This document shows positions 37,301 through 44,295 of a stretch of DNA of 64,000 bases, piece by piece. Below the pieces are notes generated by a model, which ran no database searches, was not told the DNA's origin, and saw only the letters and a program-made list of their open reading frames with translations. The translations under genes and the position numbers were made by a program. The stretch's first letter is position 1. Each line of letters begins with the position of its first letter. This DNA is from Bacteroidales bacterium H5. GTDB lineage: Bacteria > Bacteroidota > Bacteroidia > Bacteroidales > Muribaculaceae. Where the stretch lies: positions 8,495-72,494 of the forward strand of contig DAAQ01000033.1 of the NCBI GenBank assembly GCA_001701225.1. Reading direction: 5' to 3'.

Positions 37301-38219
37301 TGCGGGCATTCAATGTACCGGCGCTGACGGGCTTGTTGACATCAAGCCATTCCTCGCGGGTCTGGATGAGGGGGAAAGGCATGAACAATGGAATCTCGCG
37401 GTCATAGCACCAGCCGACGAGCGAGTCATTGCCGAGACGCCCCATAGGCAGGTACACTATGGCGTCGGGGACTGCCTCGCGCAACATACGCTCCCTGCGC
37501 TTGCCGGAGGCGGTGAGCGGAAGGACATTGAACCCCTCGGCGCCAAGACGCGATATGAGGGTATCGATATGGGCACGGTTACCCTCGACAGGGAAATTCA
37601 TGCCAGAGATAAATGCTACCCTCGGCGCACCCTCGTGCCACAACCCCTCCTCGCGCAGATATGCCTCAAGGCCGGAGACATCCTTGAAATATCGTCCCGG
37701 TTCAAGATGCCAGAACATGCCGTCGGGCAGAATCACAGGGGGCTCATAGGCCTTCGAACCGAATCGGTGCGGGGTAGCGATGGCCCTGACATAACGTACA
37801 AGGTTGACATAGTTGGCACGGCACGGATTGCGGAAATACATCTGCAGCGTGTCGCGCACGGCATCATCAATGTTATGGTCGACAACAAAGTTGAAATTGC
37901 GCAGCGTGGAGGTGAACACCTTGACACCCTTGCGGGCGGCTCCGGCAAGGTCTGCCATCTGCAGGGAGTCGAGATAGAGACCTCGGCCGTACATGAGCAC
38001 TGCGTCATATCGGTCAAAACCACCGGCCTCCTCCATGGGGACGCAGGTCACGTCCACCAGTCTCGAATCGGCGTTTAGCCTCAGTTCGGCAGCCTGGGCC
38101 GGGAGGGGATTCACCACAAGTATACGCGTAGGTGCGAACCAATGCCTGTAAACGGCAAATCCCGCTCCGGCAAGGAGCAGGACAATGATGATGGCGGCGA
38201 TAATCCTGTGTCGTGTCAT
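34365..38219 (-). CDS. Membrane-anchored CobN/ChlH-type chelatase, predicted periplasmic
   Basis: A 1284-residue homolog of CobN, the large subunit of class I cobalt and magnesium chelatases. The family signature HFGTHGNLEFTPGKN lies near residue 540, and the long C-terminal half resembles CobN (GTFPTGRN-like LPTGRNMYSI; FARIFGP-like MRVFGPVNSGYS). Unlike cytosolic CobN it has a hydrophobic helix at residues 5-27 and another close to the C-terminus followed by ARRRRESRTR, so the bulk should lie in the periplasm. No CobS/CobT-type ATPase is nearby. CobN-like anchored proteins of haem loci (HmuS) are known in Bacteroidetes and have been linked to metal removal. It is the last gene of a cobalamin-riboswitch operon, 16 nt after cbiK. 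Metal extraction or exchange is inferred, not shown. Confidence 0.85.
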   Translation of the reverse strand: MTRHRIIAAIIIVLLLAGAGFAVYRHWFAPTRILVVNPLPAQAAELRLNADSRLVDVTCVPMEEAGGFDRYDAVLMYGRGLYLDSLQMADLAGAARKGVKVFTSTLRNFNFVVDHNIDDAVRDTLQMYFRNPCRANYVNLVRYVRAIATPHRFGSKAYEPPVILPDGMFWHLEPGRYFKDVSGLEAYLREEGLWHEGAPRVAFISGMNFPVEGNRAHIDTLISRLGAEGFNVLPLTASGKRRERMLREAVPDAIVYLPMGRLGNDSLVGWCYDREIPLFMPFPLIQTREEWLDVNKPVSAGTLNARIVVPEIDGAMTPLCISTQDPSPEGLMLYRPDPERINAFVGHFSRYMALRDKPNRDKRVAIGYFKTPGRDALLASGMEVIPSLYNFLCRLRDEGYDVTGLPATLEGFRREIMVRGSVMGDYASAAQQRFMDEASPVWIDTDTYRQWASEILLPEKYEEVERHYGPAPGTLLARGDSLAVAAIRYGNILLFPQPRPAIGDDDFKMAHGAEVPPPHSYLAAYLYMQKGFDADALIHFGTHGNLEFTPGKNAALSQADWADVLIGHRPHFYFYTTSNVGEAVIAKRRSHAVLVTHLTPPFVESGMRQKYASLLDRIHAAINDPAQNTPALKSQIISMGLHKDLRLDSIPSGCYTADELRTLDGFVEELSDEKITGAYYVMGQPYSQSDMVTTLTAICADRIAYDAARHDRDAGRITDAQLHDNSFVSHRYLPAARRKVMAMDDADVLRTRDMLSESPKRELDAMVGALSGRPVRPAPGGDPVLNPEVLPTGRNMYSINAEATPGPKAWEDGARLADRTLEDYVAAHGGYPRKVSYTLWAGEFISTKGATIAQALRMLGVEPVRDGQGRVIDLKLTPSSQLGRPRVDVMVQVSGQLRDIAASRLLLITEAVRLAASAKDDLYPNYVAEGTLGQEKAMVEAGTSPKDARRLSVMRVFGPVNSGYSTGMLSYTENSGSWDDRAELAEGYVNNMCALYGDTLSWGSVSPEAMRAAVSGTAVIVQPRQSNTWGPISLDHVYEFAGGLSMLTSSIDGSEPELLMADYRNPSMPRMQQGDRAVAVETRATLLNPAFIRERMKGDATTAQMFGEIARNIFGWNVMRPSVLPPDIYDEMFDVYVRDIHGLGVAEYFDRVNPAALQEMTATMLESARKGFWHPTSEQLSETAALHARVTADHGAPCTEFVCANTKLQRYIAGNLPDAEARGYERDIAAAVSAGDGAMTLAKERDERSETRFSPLTAAIAIAVAGLLCAILVIARRRRESRTR

Positions 38220-38235
38220 GTGCGTATGCCGATGG

Positions 38236-39132
38236 TCAGAGATTCTCGTTCAGGAAGGCCGCCTTGCGCTCTACCGGCGAGAGTGGACGCTCGCGAAGGC
38301 CGTCGCGGATATGGTCGATATAGATGTCCTGGATGGCCGGAATCTGCCCCAGTCCCTCGAGAGCGGTCGAGACAGTGAAACCCTCCTTGACAAGCGCGTC
38401 GCGCCACTCGCCGTCTATGTCGTTGCGGGCATGGTCACCGGCCACGAACATGAAAGGTACAAGAAGCACCGAACGGGCCTTCTCGGCCTTCAGGCGTGCG
38501 ATGACATCATCGAGGGTCGGATAACCCTCGACTGTTGCGACATGAAACCGGGGATGGCCTGTGGCGGTGAACATATAGTCGACCTGCGAGTAGATGGCAT
38601 TGGCCGGAGTGTGGGTGCCGTGACCGACGAGCACGACCGAGCCTTTACCCTCTGCGGCTGCGGCATGACGCGACGCAATCTCGGAGACAACCTTGAGACA
38701 GTCGTCCACCGAGTAGAGCAGCGGACGCCCTACCCTCACCTCTTTGAAGAAGGGCACCATATAGTCTGCCTCGGCACGGAGAGCCGCCGCCTCGATGCCG
38801 TCTATGACATTGGTGCTCTGGATAAAGACGTGGGTATATCCCTCGGCGGCAAGTTTGAGCAACGCCTGGCGCGGATTGAGTCTGGTGACTCCGCGCTTGG
38901 CAAGACGTGAGATGACGATGCGCGAGGTGTATGCCTCCTCGACCCTCATGTCGGGGAACTCGGCGCGGGCCTTGGCGTTGATGGCGTCTATGGTGGCGGC
39001 ACGTGTGTCGTCGTATGTGGTGCCGAAATGCACCATCAGCAGGGCTGCCTTGTCACCCTCGGCAAGACCGTCGAAAGCACGTGCAGAAATAAACGAGGCC
39101 ATTATGACGAATAAAGCGATAAGTCTGTGCAT
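38236..39132 (-). CDS. cbiK: Exported CbiK-type sirohydrochlorin cobaltochelatase
   Basis: A class II chelatase of 298 residues resembling CbiK, which inserts cobalt into sirohydrochlorin. A signal peptide is present (MHRLIALFVIMASFISARA), so it should act in the periplasm, as known for a Desulfovibrio CbiK. Metal-site motifs are intact: VLVGHGTHTPANAIYSQVD with its His near residue 165 and VPFMFVAGDHARNDIDGE with the second His near 228. The ATG at 39132 was chosen because the signal peptide starts there; the in-frame extension overlaps a terminator. The next gene is the anchored CobN homolog. No other corrin-synthesis gene lies in the window, so its substrate may be an imported tetrapyrrole. 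Confidence 0.88.
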   Translation of the reverse strand: MHRLIALFVIMASFISARAFDGLAEGDKAALLMVHFGTTYDDTRAATIDAINAKARAEFPDMRVEEAYTSRIVISRLAKRGVTRLNPRQALLKLAAEGYTHVFIQSTNVIDGIEAAALRAEADYMVPFFKEVRVGRPLLYSVDDCLKVVSEIASRHAAAAEGKGSVVLVGHGTHTPANAIYSQVDYMFTATGHPRFHVATVEGYPTLDDVIARLKAEKARSVLLVPFMFVAGDHARNDIDGEWRDALVKEGFTVSTALEGLGQIPAIQDIYIDHIRDGLRERPLSPVERKAAFLNENL

Positions 39133-39145
39133 GGTTGAATATGTT

Positions 39146-39188
39146 AAAAAAAGGACCTCCCGGAATGACACCGCGTCATCCCGGGAGG
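39146..39188 (-). terminator. Strong intrinsic terminator inside the B12 operon
   Basis: CCTCCCGGAATGAC (39156-39169) pairs with GTCATCCCGGGAGG (39175-39188), 13 of 14 positions, with a five-base loop. On the minus strand it is followed by TCC and then TTTTTTT. It lies between the DUF4374 gene and cbiK, 14 nt before the cbiK ATG. It should lower transcription of the two chelatase genes relative to the receptor genes, unless read-through is controlled. Confidence 0.85.
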
Positions 39189-39223
39189 CGGGCAGAAAAA
39201 AGTGTATTGATGAATGAATTAGC

Positions 39224-40495
39224 TTATTTTACGTCCTCGATGACGCGGATCTGCTCGAAATAGTAGCCTGAGGCCATCTCTGCGCCCTTCGTCGTGGTAC
39301 CGGTGGGGACATCATAGATATAGATGACAGGGTTGACACCCTCGGCATCTACTCCGATATATGCCTTGTGGTTGACATAGCACATGCGCGACGAGAATCG
39401 GCCGCCGCTATATGCAAGCTGCTGACCCTGATATTTGACAGGGGTCGCGGTCTTGGTGTCGACGTTGAGCACGGTATAATAGTGGGCGAAATCGTCTATG
39501 CCTGTTCCCTTGGAGTCGTCGCGGGCGTATGCCATGACCTGGTTGCCGCCGAGATACATCACGGAGATGAGCTTGCCACCGGCGGTGAAACCGTCATACG
39601 AGGGGTCGAAAGTGGTCTTCCCGGCCGGAATCTTGTAGAGGTGCGAATGCTCCGAGCCATCAGCATCGTCGCTGACACACGCCAGATACAGATTGCCTGA
39701 CTCGTCGATGAATTCGGTAGTCTGCAGCAGCTCGCCGTATGCGGTGCCCACCATCTCGACATCCTCATTGAAACAAGGATTGTTCTCCTCGACAGCCATT
39801 GTGGCGGGGTTGATGACGGCGGTCATCATAGGTGTCACACGCTTGCCGCGGCGACCTTCGGTCTTGGCATAATAGAAATAGAAGAGCTTGTTGTCCTGTT
39901 TGCGGTATGCGAGGATGCCCGAGGTGGTGAAGATGTCGGCGCCCTCAGGCATAGAGATATCGAGAGTGCCCTCGTCGATGATGTTCATATTATCTGCATT
40001 GAGGCGTGTCCAGATAATCTTCTTGGCATCCCCGTCGGCAGCCATGATGACAAGGGTATTGTCGTCGGTCCAGGCATGGGTGTACTTACGTGCGGCGTAA
40101 GTGTTGGTCTTGAAACGGCGTTCGGCCACCACGTTGATGCGGTTGTTCTGGATGGTGTACTTGGCAAAGCGGTCGCCCGAGACAGGCACCTGATAGTAGT
40201 ATGCGCCCTTATAGATGGTCTCGAGCGAGAGTGTGGCGTTTACCTCGGTGCCAGTGCCCTCGAACGTGATGACAGGCTGGTCTGCCTCGAGCGAGTTGAG
40301 GCTGCGGACCAGGGTCTGTACGTCGCGACCCATGCCGCCGTGACGGTCGAGAGCTACCCAGAGGTCAAAGTGGTAGTCTGAGATGAGGGTCGGGTCGTCA
40401 GGAGTGCCGGGATCGTCATCGTCCGAGCAGGAGGTCGTCCCCATGGCGAGGAAGAGCGCCATGAAAGAGAGGAGCAGGTACTTGAATTTCTTCAT
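39224..40495 (-). CDS. DUF4374 surface-type lipoprotein
   Basis: A 423-residue lipoprotein. The signal peptide ends in the lipobox GTTSC and is followed by SDDDDPGTPDD, an acidic stretch like the lipoprotein export signal that sends Bacteroidetes lipoproteins to the cell surface. The rest is beta-rich with repeated YxxxxP and YxY phrases, consistent with a propeller-like DUF4374 domain. Such proteins often accompany TonB receptors for metals or metal complexes. It lies 40 nt after the receptor gene and before an intrinsic terminator. A role in ligand capture at the receptor is inferred. Confidence 0.82.
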   Translation of the reverse strand: MKKFKYLLLSFMALFLAMGTTSCSDDDDPGTPDDPTLISDYHFDLWVALDRHGGMGRDVQTLVRSLNSLEADQPVITFEGTGTEVNATLSLETIYKGAYYYQVPVSGDRFAKYTIQNNRINVVAERRFKTNTYAARKYTHAWTDDNTLVIMAADGDAKKIIWTRLNADNMNIIDEGTLDISMPEGADIFTTSGILAYRKQDNKLFYFYYAKTEGRRGKRVTPMMTAVINPATMAVEENNPCFNEDVEMVGTAYGELLQTTEFIDESGNLYLACVSDDADGSEHSHLYKIPAGKTTFDPSYDGFTAGGKLISVMYLGGNQVMAYARDDSKGTGIDDFAHYYTVLNVDTKTATPVKYQGQQLAYSGGRFSSRMCYVNHKAYIGVDAEGVNPVIYIYDVPTGTTTKGAEMASGYYFEQIRVIEDVK

Positions 40496-40535
40496 TTTTT
40501 GTTAGAATTGATTTATGATTGTCTTTATGTATGGA

Positions 40536-42896
40536 TTATTGCAGGAACAGGCGGAACTTGGCATAGAAGGCTCGTCCGGGTTTCTGGAGCATATAATTGT
40601 CATAGGCCAGACGGTCGAAGATATTGTCACAACCTACAGTGAAATTGTAGCGTCCGTTCCACCATGAATATGTCGCTGCCACCGAGGTGACGTTCTGTGT
40701 GGGTATGGTGGCCTTGGATGATGCCGCACCATAGGCTTCCCAGTTGAGATAATACCAGTGTATCCACTCGTGCGAGGCTGTGACCCGCAGGCGGTCTGAG
40801 GCGAGGAGACGGGGAGCGAAAGTATACGATGCCTCGACATTGCCGAAGACCCAGGGGCGGTTGGGCACACGGTTCTTATAGGTGGCCGACGGATTGCCGT
40901 CGGTCTTGAAACGGCGCAGGTTGCGGGCATCGTTCCAACTCCCGTTAACCGAGATGTGCAGGGCATCGCGCCATACGTAGCCGAGGTCGAAATCGAATCC
41001 CTTGACGTCGATGGCAGGCTCGTTGACATATTGCATCATACCTTCTCGCTCGGAGACGACGGCACGGATGAAATTCTGGACATGGCGTATGAAGCCGTTG
41101 ACCTCGTATGTCAGCACATGCTCGCTCCCCGGGCGCCATGTACCGAAAACGCCAAGGTTATAGTTGTTGCTCTGCTCGGGGCGCAGCGCAAGATTGGCAT
41201 AGACAGTGGTGCCGTTGCCCAACAGCTCGCGCGATAGTGGCAGACGCACGCTATGCTCGTATGAGGCCTTGAACGACACAACAGGACGCAGGGTGAACCT
41301 CGACCCTATTCCGGCGCCCCAATAGCTCTTGGTGGCGTCAGGGTCAATCTCGTTTGCACCGGTAATGGTGAAATTGTCGCGCTGGCGTATGGAGGTAGCG
41401 TTGATATAATCCTTGACAAAAACCATATTGTTGAGGCGGTCGTTGAAGAAACGGTTAGAATAGGTGAGCGAGAGGATGTGCTTGGTCACGACATCATTAG
41501 TAGGCTCGAACGAGGTGTCTATCAGGTCGGTGCGACGGTTGCCGCGACGGTTGAGCATATAGTTCAGGCTGATGATATGGTCTGTGACGAACTCATAGTC
41601 GGCACCTGCGTTGACCAACGTTAGAGGACGGCGGTAGACACGGATGGTCCTTGTGCGGCCCGTCATCTCGTTGCCGCTTGCAGGCATCCATGTGCCGTCC
41701 CACGAATATTTGCGGAAAGCGGTGTCGACAGTCTCGCTGTGATCCCATGTATGTGTGAGATTAAGACGGGTGTTCACAGGCCCCCATTGCTTGTCATATC
41801 GCATGGCGATATTCCATGCATGCGCATCGCGGCGAGCCTTGCCATATACCTTGTTTTGCATGGCGCCGGTCTGTATCTCCTTGTCGATGAGTGTATATGA
41901 ACCGCTGACAAAGAATGCGTCAGCCCAGCTCACATCATTGACACCGACCTCAATCTGTCCGAGTACAGAGAGATAGTCGTCGTTGAACCTCTTCTTGTCC
42001 GTAAGGATATATCTGTCCTGCTCCTCGCTCCAGACCTCGACATCCTTCATGGTATAGTCATTCTTTGAATAGCTGAGGCCGAAGGTCGGACGCACGGCAA
42101 TGACAGTCCCGGGGATGAAAAACTGACCCGTCAGGTCGGCATTATGGGTATGGAACGAGCCGATACCATACGACGCGTCGAGGAAACTGCGGCGCTCACG
42201 TTTGGTGATGATGTTGACCGCACCTCCGAGGGCGTCCGACCCCAGATGCGGAGGCACCACACCTTTATATAGCTCGACACGCTCGACCGAGTTGACGGGT
42301 ATGTTGTCGAGATTGACCTCGCTCCCCTTCGAGTCGAGAGGCACACCGTCAATGAAATATCTGATTGAATTGCCCGAAAGGCCGTTGATGGCAAGGTCAA
42401 GGTCAGAGCCCGCGCCACCCTGACGACGCACCTTGACACCGGCGGTGCGACCGACCAGATTGTTGAGGTTGGTGAGGAGGTTGACATCGGCGGTAAGCTC
42501 GACTGCATTCACCGCCAACGCGCCTTCGGCCAGACGGCGCCCGGCCGACTTGCCGTAGACATTGACATCGCCGAGAGTGAGGGCATCCTCGGCTATGGTG
42601 AAATCGACAGTGACGTTACCCTTGACCGTCACCTCGCGCGACTGCGGCGCATAGCCTACAGATGACGCCTCGATGGTGTATCGTCCTGCCGGAAGCGGGA
42701 GCGAATAGTATCCCTCGGCGTCGGTATGGCATCCCCTGACAGGCTTCCCGGTGGCTACGGTAGCAAAAGGCACCCCGTTGCCCTGCGGATCGCGGACATG
42801 GCCGGAGACAACAAAATCAGCGGCGGCAGCCATCAGCGGCAACCACAGCAGCAAAAGTAACATGACGGACGAAAGGATGCTCCCTCTCTCTCTCAT
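40536..42896 (-). CDS. TonB-dependent outer-membrane receptor under cobalamin control
   Basis: A 786-residue receptor. A signal peptide (about 1-26) is followed by a carboxypeptidase-regulatory-like domain (VSGHVRDPQGNGVPFATV to residue 100), a plug (about 120-235, with INGLSGNSIRYFIDGVPLD and LGGAVNIITKR) and a 22-strand-type barrel ending in the aromatic FYAKFRLFLQ. No SusD partner is present; DUF4374 takes that place. The segment that corresponds to the FRAP/NPNL region of haem receptors (VRLPLSRE to NLALRPEQ) lacks the usual haem-binding His between the boxes. With the upstream cobalamin riboswitch this favours a corrinoid or related ligand, in the role of BtuB. The ligand remains inference. 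Confidence 0.88.
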   Translation of the reverse strand: MRERGSILSSVMLLLLLWLPLMAAAADFVVSGHVRDPQGNGVPFATVATGKPVRGCHTDAEGYYSLPLPAGRYTIEASSVGYAPQSREVTVKGNVTVDFTIAEDALTLGDVNVYGKSAGRRLAEGALAVNAVELTADVNLLTNLNNLVGRTAGVKVRRQGGAGSDLDLAINGLSGNSIRYFIDGVPLDSKGSEVNLDNIPVNSVERVELYKGVVPPHLGSDALGGAVNIITKRERRSFLDASYGIGSFHTHNADLTGQFFIPGTVIAVRPTFGLSYSKNDYTMKDVEVWSEEQDRYILTDKKRFNDDYLSVLGQIEVGVNDVSWADAFFVSGSYTLIDKEIQTGAMQNKVYGKARRDAHAWNIAMRYDKQWGPVNTRLNLTHTWDHSETVDTAFRKYSWDGTWMPASGNEMTGRTRTIRVYRRPLTLVNAGADYEFVTDHIISLNYMLNRRGNRRTDLIDTSFEPTNDVVTKHILSLTYSNRFFNDRLNNMVFVKDYINATSIRQRDNFTITGANEIDPDATKSYWGAGIGSRFTLRPVVSFKASYEHSVRLPLSRELLGNGTTVYANLALRPEQSNNYNLGVFGTWRPGSEHVLTYEVNGFIRHVQNFIRAVVSEREGMMQYVNEPAIDVKGFDFDLGYVWRDALHISVNGSWNDARNLRRFKTDGNPSATYKNRVPNRPWVFGNVEASYTFAPRLLASDRLRVTASHEWIHWYYLNWEAYGAASSKATIPTQNVTSVAATYSWWNGRYNFTVGCDNIFDRLAYDNYMLQKPGRAFYAKFRLFLQ

Positions 42897-43037
42897 AGCG
42901 CGGTCGGTCTATTCTTCTAATGCCAACGGGAGCAAAATGGCGCATACAACCGCATTCACGACCCTCCCGTCTGGCAGGGTGTGGATGGAGAGTGGCTGTT
43001 TTGCAATTTTGTGTCCCGAAAATTCAAAACAAAATAT

Positions 43038-43215
43038 CTGTTCCGGCAGGTCTTCTGACTCGCCCCCTCTCTCATGGCAGGCCTTCCCATCCGCACAGAG
43101 ACGGACAGTGGCACACGGGTGCCGTAGAGAGCTTAACGGGAGACTCACAGCAGCGGGTCTGTCCGGGATTCTCACCCGGTTCCCTTTTCATCGCGCCGAG
43201 GCGCGACACCGAAAC
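43038..43215 (-). ncRNA. Cobalamin riboswitch
   Basis: On the minus strand the leader shows the ordered conserved blocks of the class: GGGAACCGGGTGAGAATCCC, GACCCGCTGCTGTGA, GCCACTG (43106-43112), GGGAAGGC and GAGTCAGAAGACCTGCC. They start a few bases after the predicted transcription start. The receptor ATG is about 140 nt further on. High cobalamin should therefore lower expression of the receptor and, with it, the downstream lipoprotein and chelatase genes. I do not see a clear U-tract terminator just after the aptamer, so control of translation is likely. Confidence 0.95.
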
Positions 43216-43221
43216 TCACCG

Positions 43222-43253
43222 CAAAAGTACAAACAATCCTCCAAACCACCAAA
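43222..43253 (-). promoter_or_regulatory. -33/-7 promoter of the B12 operon
   Basis: On the minus strand TTTG (43253-43250) and TACTTTTG (43229-43222) are separated by 20 nt. Transcription would start near 43217, at the 5' edge of the riboswitch. Confidence 0.8.
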
Positions 43254-43373
43254 TTTAATTTCAAAGTAAAAAGACAATTGAAAATCATGTGAAAATACGC
43301 TCACGAGAAAAATTGGAAACATTTACAGAAAAAAGTGCAAGTGAGGGATGTGGCGATGATGATATATAATGTG

Positions 43374-43381
43374 TAATTTTG
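43374..43381 (+). promoter_or_regulatory. -7 box (TAATTTTG) directly before an AraC-type gene
   Basis: TAATTTTG, then CGT, then the ATG at 43385. A transcription start at the usual distance would fall on the start codon, giving a leaderless mRNA. No clear -33 TTG is visible. The box diverges from the B12-operon promoter about 145 bp away. Confidence 0.5.
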
Positions 43382-43384
43382 CGT

Positions 43385-44191
43385 ATGGAAAAGTTGAAAG
43401 AGGTAGTTATCACGGATTCGATACAGAGCATAGCGTCTGAACGTTGCAAGACTTATCTCAGCCATGCCTTATGCCTCGGGGGAGAATGCTCGCTTGTCTT
43501 CAACGGCGAACCGTTCGTATTCAGGGAAGGAGACCTCATGATAATCAGGAAAGGGAGCCTCGTTGAGGAGATGGTGCCTTCTGATGATTTCAAGGTCAAA
43601 AATATATGTGTCTCGGCGAGCTTCATCGAACAGTGTACTCCATCGTCAAACTACGGCATGAAGGGGCAGCTTGCACTTTTCCTCAATCCCATAATGCACC
43701 TCAACACCGAGCAACGGTTTGTATGCGAGCGGGATTTCAGATGGATTGAATACCGGCTTAATCAGACTGAGCATAAATTCTATCGCGAGCTGGTAATAAA
43801 CGCCGTACAGTCTGCCATACTCGATTTCTTTGATTTCCACTCGACCCTCAACGGCGAGGACAGCATATCGAGCCAGAACGCCTCGATAATGAGCCGTTTT
43901 CTCGCCATGCTCGAGGAGGGCACATACCGGCGTATCCGCGAGGTGTCATATTATGCCGATGCCCTCTGCGTCACACCCAAATATCTCTCGGAGGTTTCAA
44001 AACGGGTCAGCGGGTATGCGGCAAATTACTGGATAAACCGCTACACGACTCTTGACATCGCCCGTATGCTGCGTGACAAGTCGCTGACATTCGTCCAGAT
44101 TTCCGACTTGTTCTCCTTCTCCTCCCCGGCATATTTCAGCCGTTATGTCCAGCGCAATCTCGGCATGAACCCCACACAATATCGCGAATAG
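43385..44191 (+). CDS. AraC-family transcriptional regulator
   Basis: A DNA-binding regulator of 268 residues. The N-terminal half looks like a cupin-type sensing domain (LVFNGEPFVFREGDLMIIRKGS). The C-terminal 100 residues hold the two AraC helix-turn-helix units, with LCVTPKYLSEVSKRVSG and FSSPAYFSRYVQRNLGMNPTQYRE. The ligand is unknown. It is divergent from the B12-controlled operon and upstream of the MarR-GNAT gene, so targets on either side are possible. The ATG at 43385 is preferred to the TTG six bases earlier, which lies within the -7 box. Confidence 0.88.
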   Translation: MEKLKEVVITDSIQSIASERCKTYLSHALCLGGECSLVFNGEPFVFREGDLMIIRKGSLVEEMVPSDDFKVKNICVSASFIEQCTPSSNYGMKGQLALFLNPIMHLNTEQRFVCERDFRWIEYRLNQTEHKFYRELVINAVQSAILDFFDFHSTLNGEDSISSQNASIMSRFLAMLEEGTYRRIREVSYYADALCVTPKYLSEVSKRVSGYAANYWINRYTTLDIARMLRDKSLTFVQISDLFSFSSPAYFSRYVQRNLGMNPTQYRE

Positions 44192-44257
44192 CCATAACTG
44201 ACGAGGCTTCACGGTTGATTTCCCCGGATAGAATTTTGTCATAAGAAACATTATATG

Positions 44258-44282
44258 TAATTTTGCGTAATCAATTACGCAA
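44258..44282 (+). promoter_or_regulatory. -7 box overlapped by a 20-bp palindromic operator
   Basis: TAATTTTG (44258-44265) is overlapped by TTGCGTAAT-CA-ATTACGCAA (44263-44282), a perfect 9-bp inverted repeat around a 2-nt centre. It covers the expected transcription start of the MarR-type gene, whose ATG is 14 nt downstream. MarR dimers bind such palindromes, so autorepression is likely. Confidence 0.75.
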
Positions 44283-44295
44283 TTAACTACAATAT

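Noticed and set aside
34365..38219. Naming the CobN homolog cobN, or hmuS, outright
   Set aside because: Membrane anchors and the missing CobS/CobT argue against the classical cobaltochelatase; the B12 riboswitch and the receptor without haem His argue against a plain haem role.
42909..43175. A minus-strand open frame of 88 codons across the riboswitch region
   Set aside because: It coincides with conserved riboswitch blocks and has no recognisable protein features; the RNA explains the sequence.
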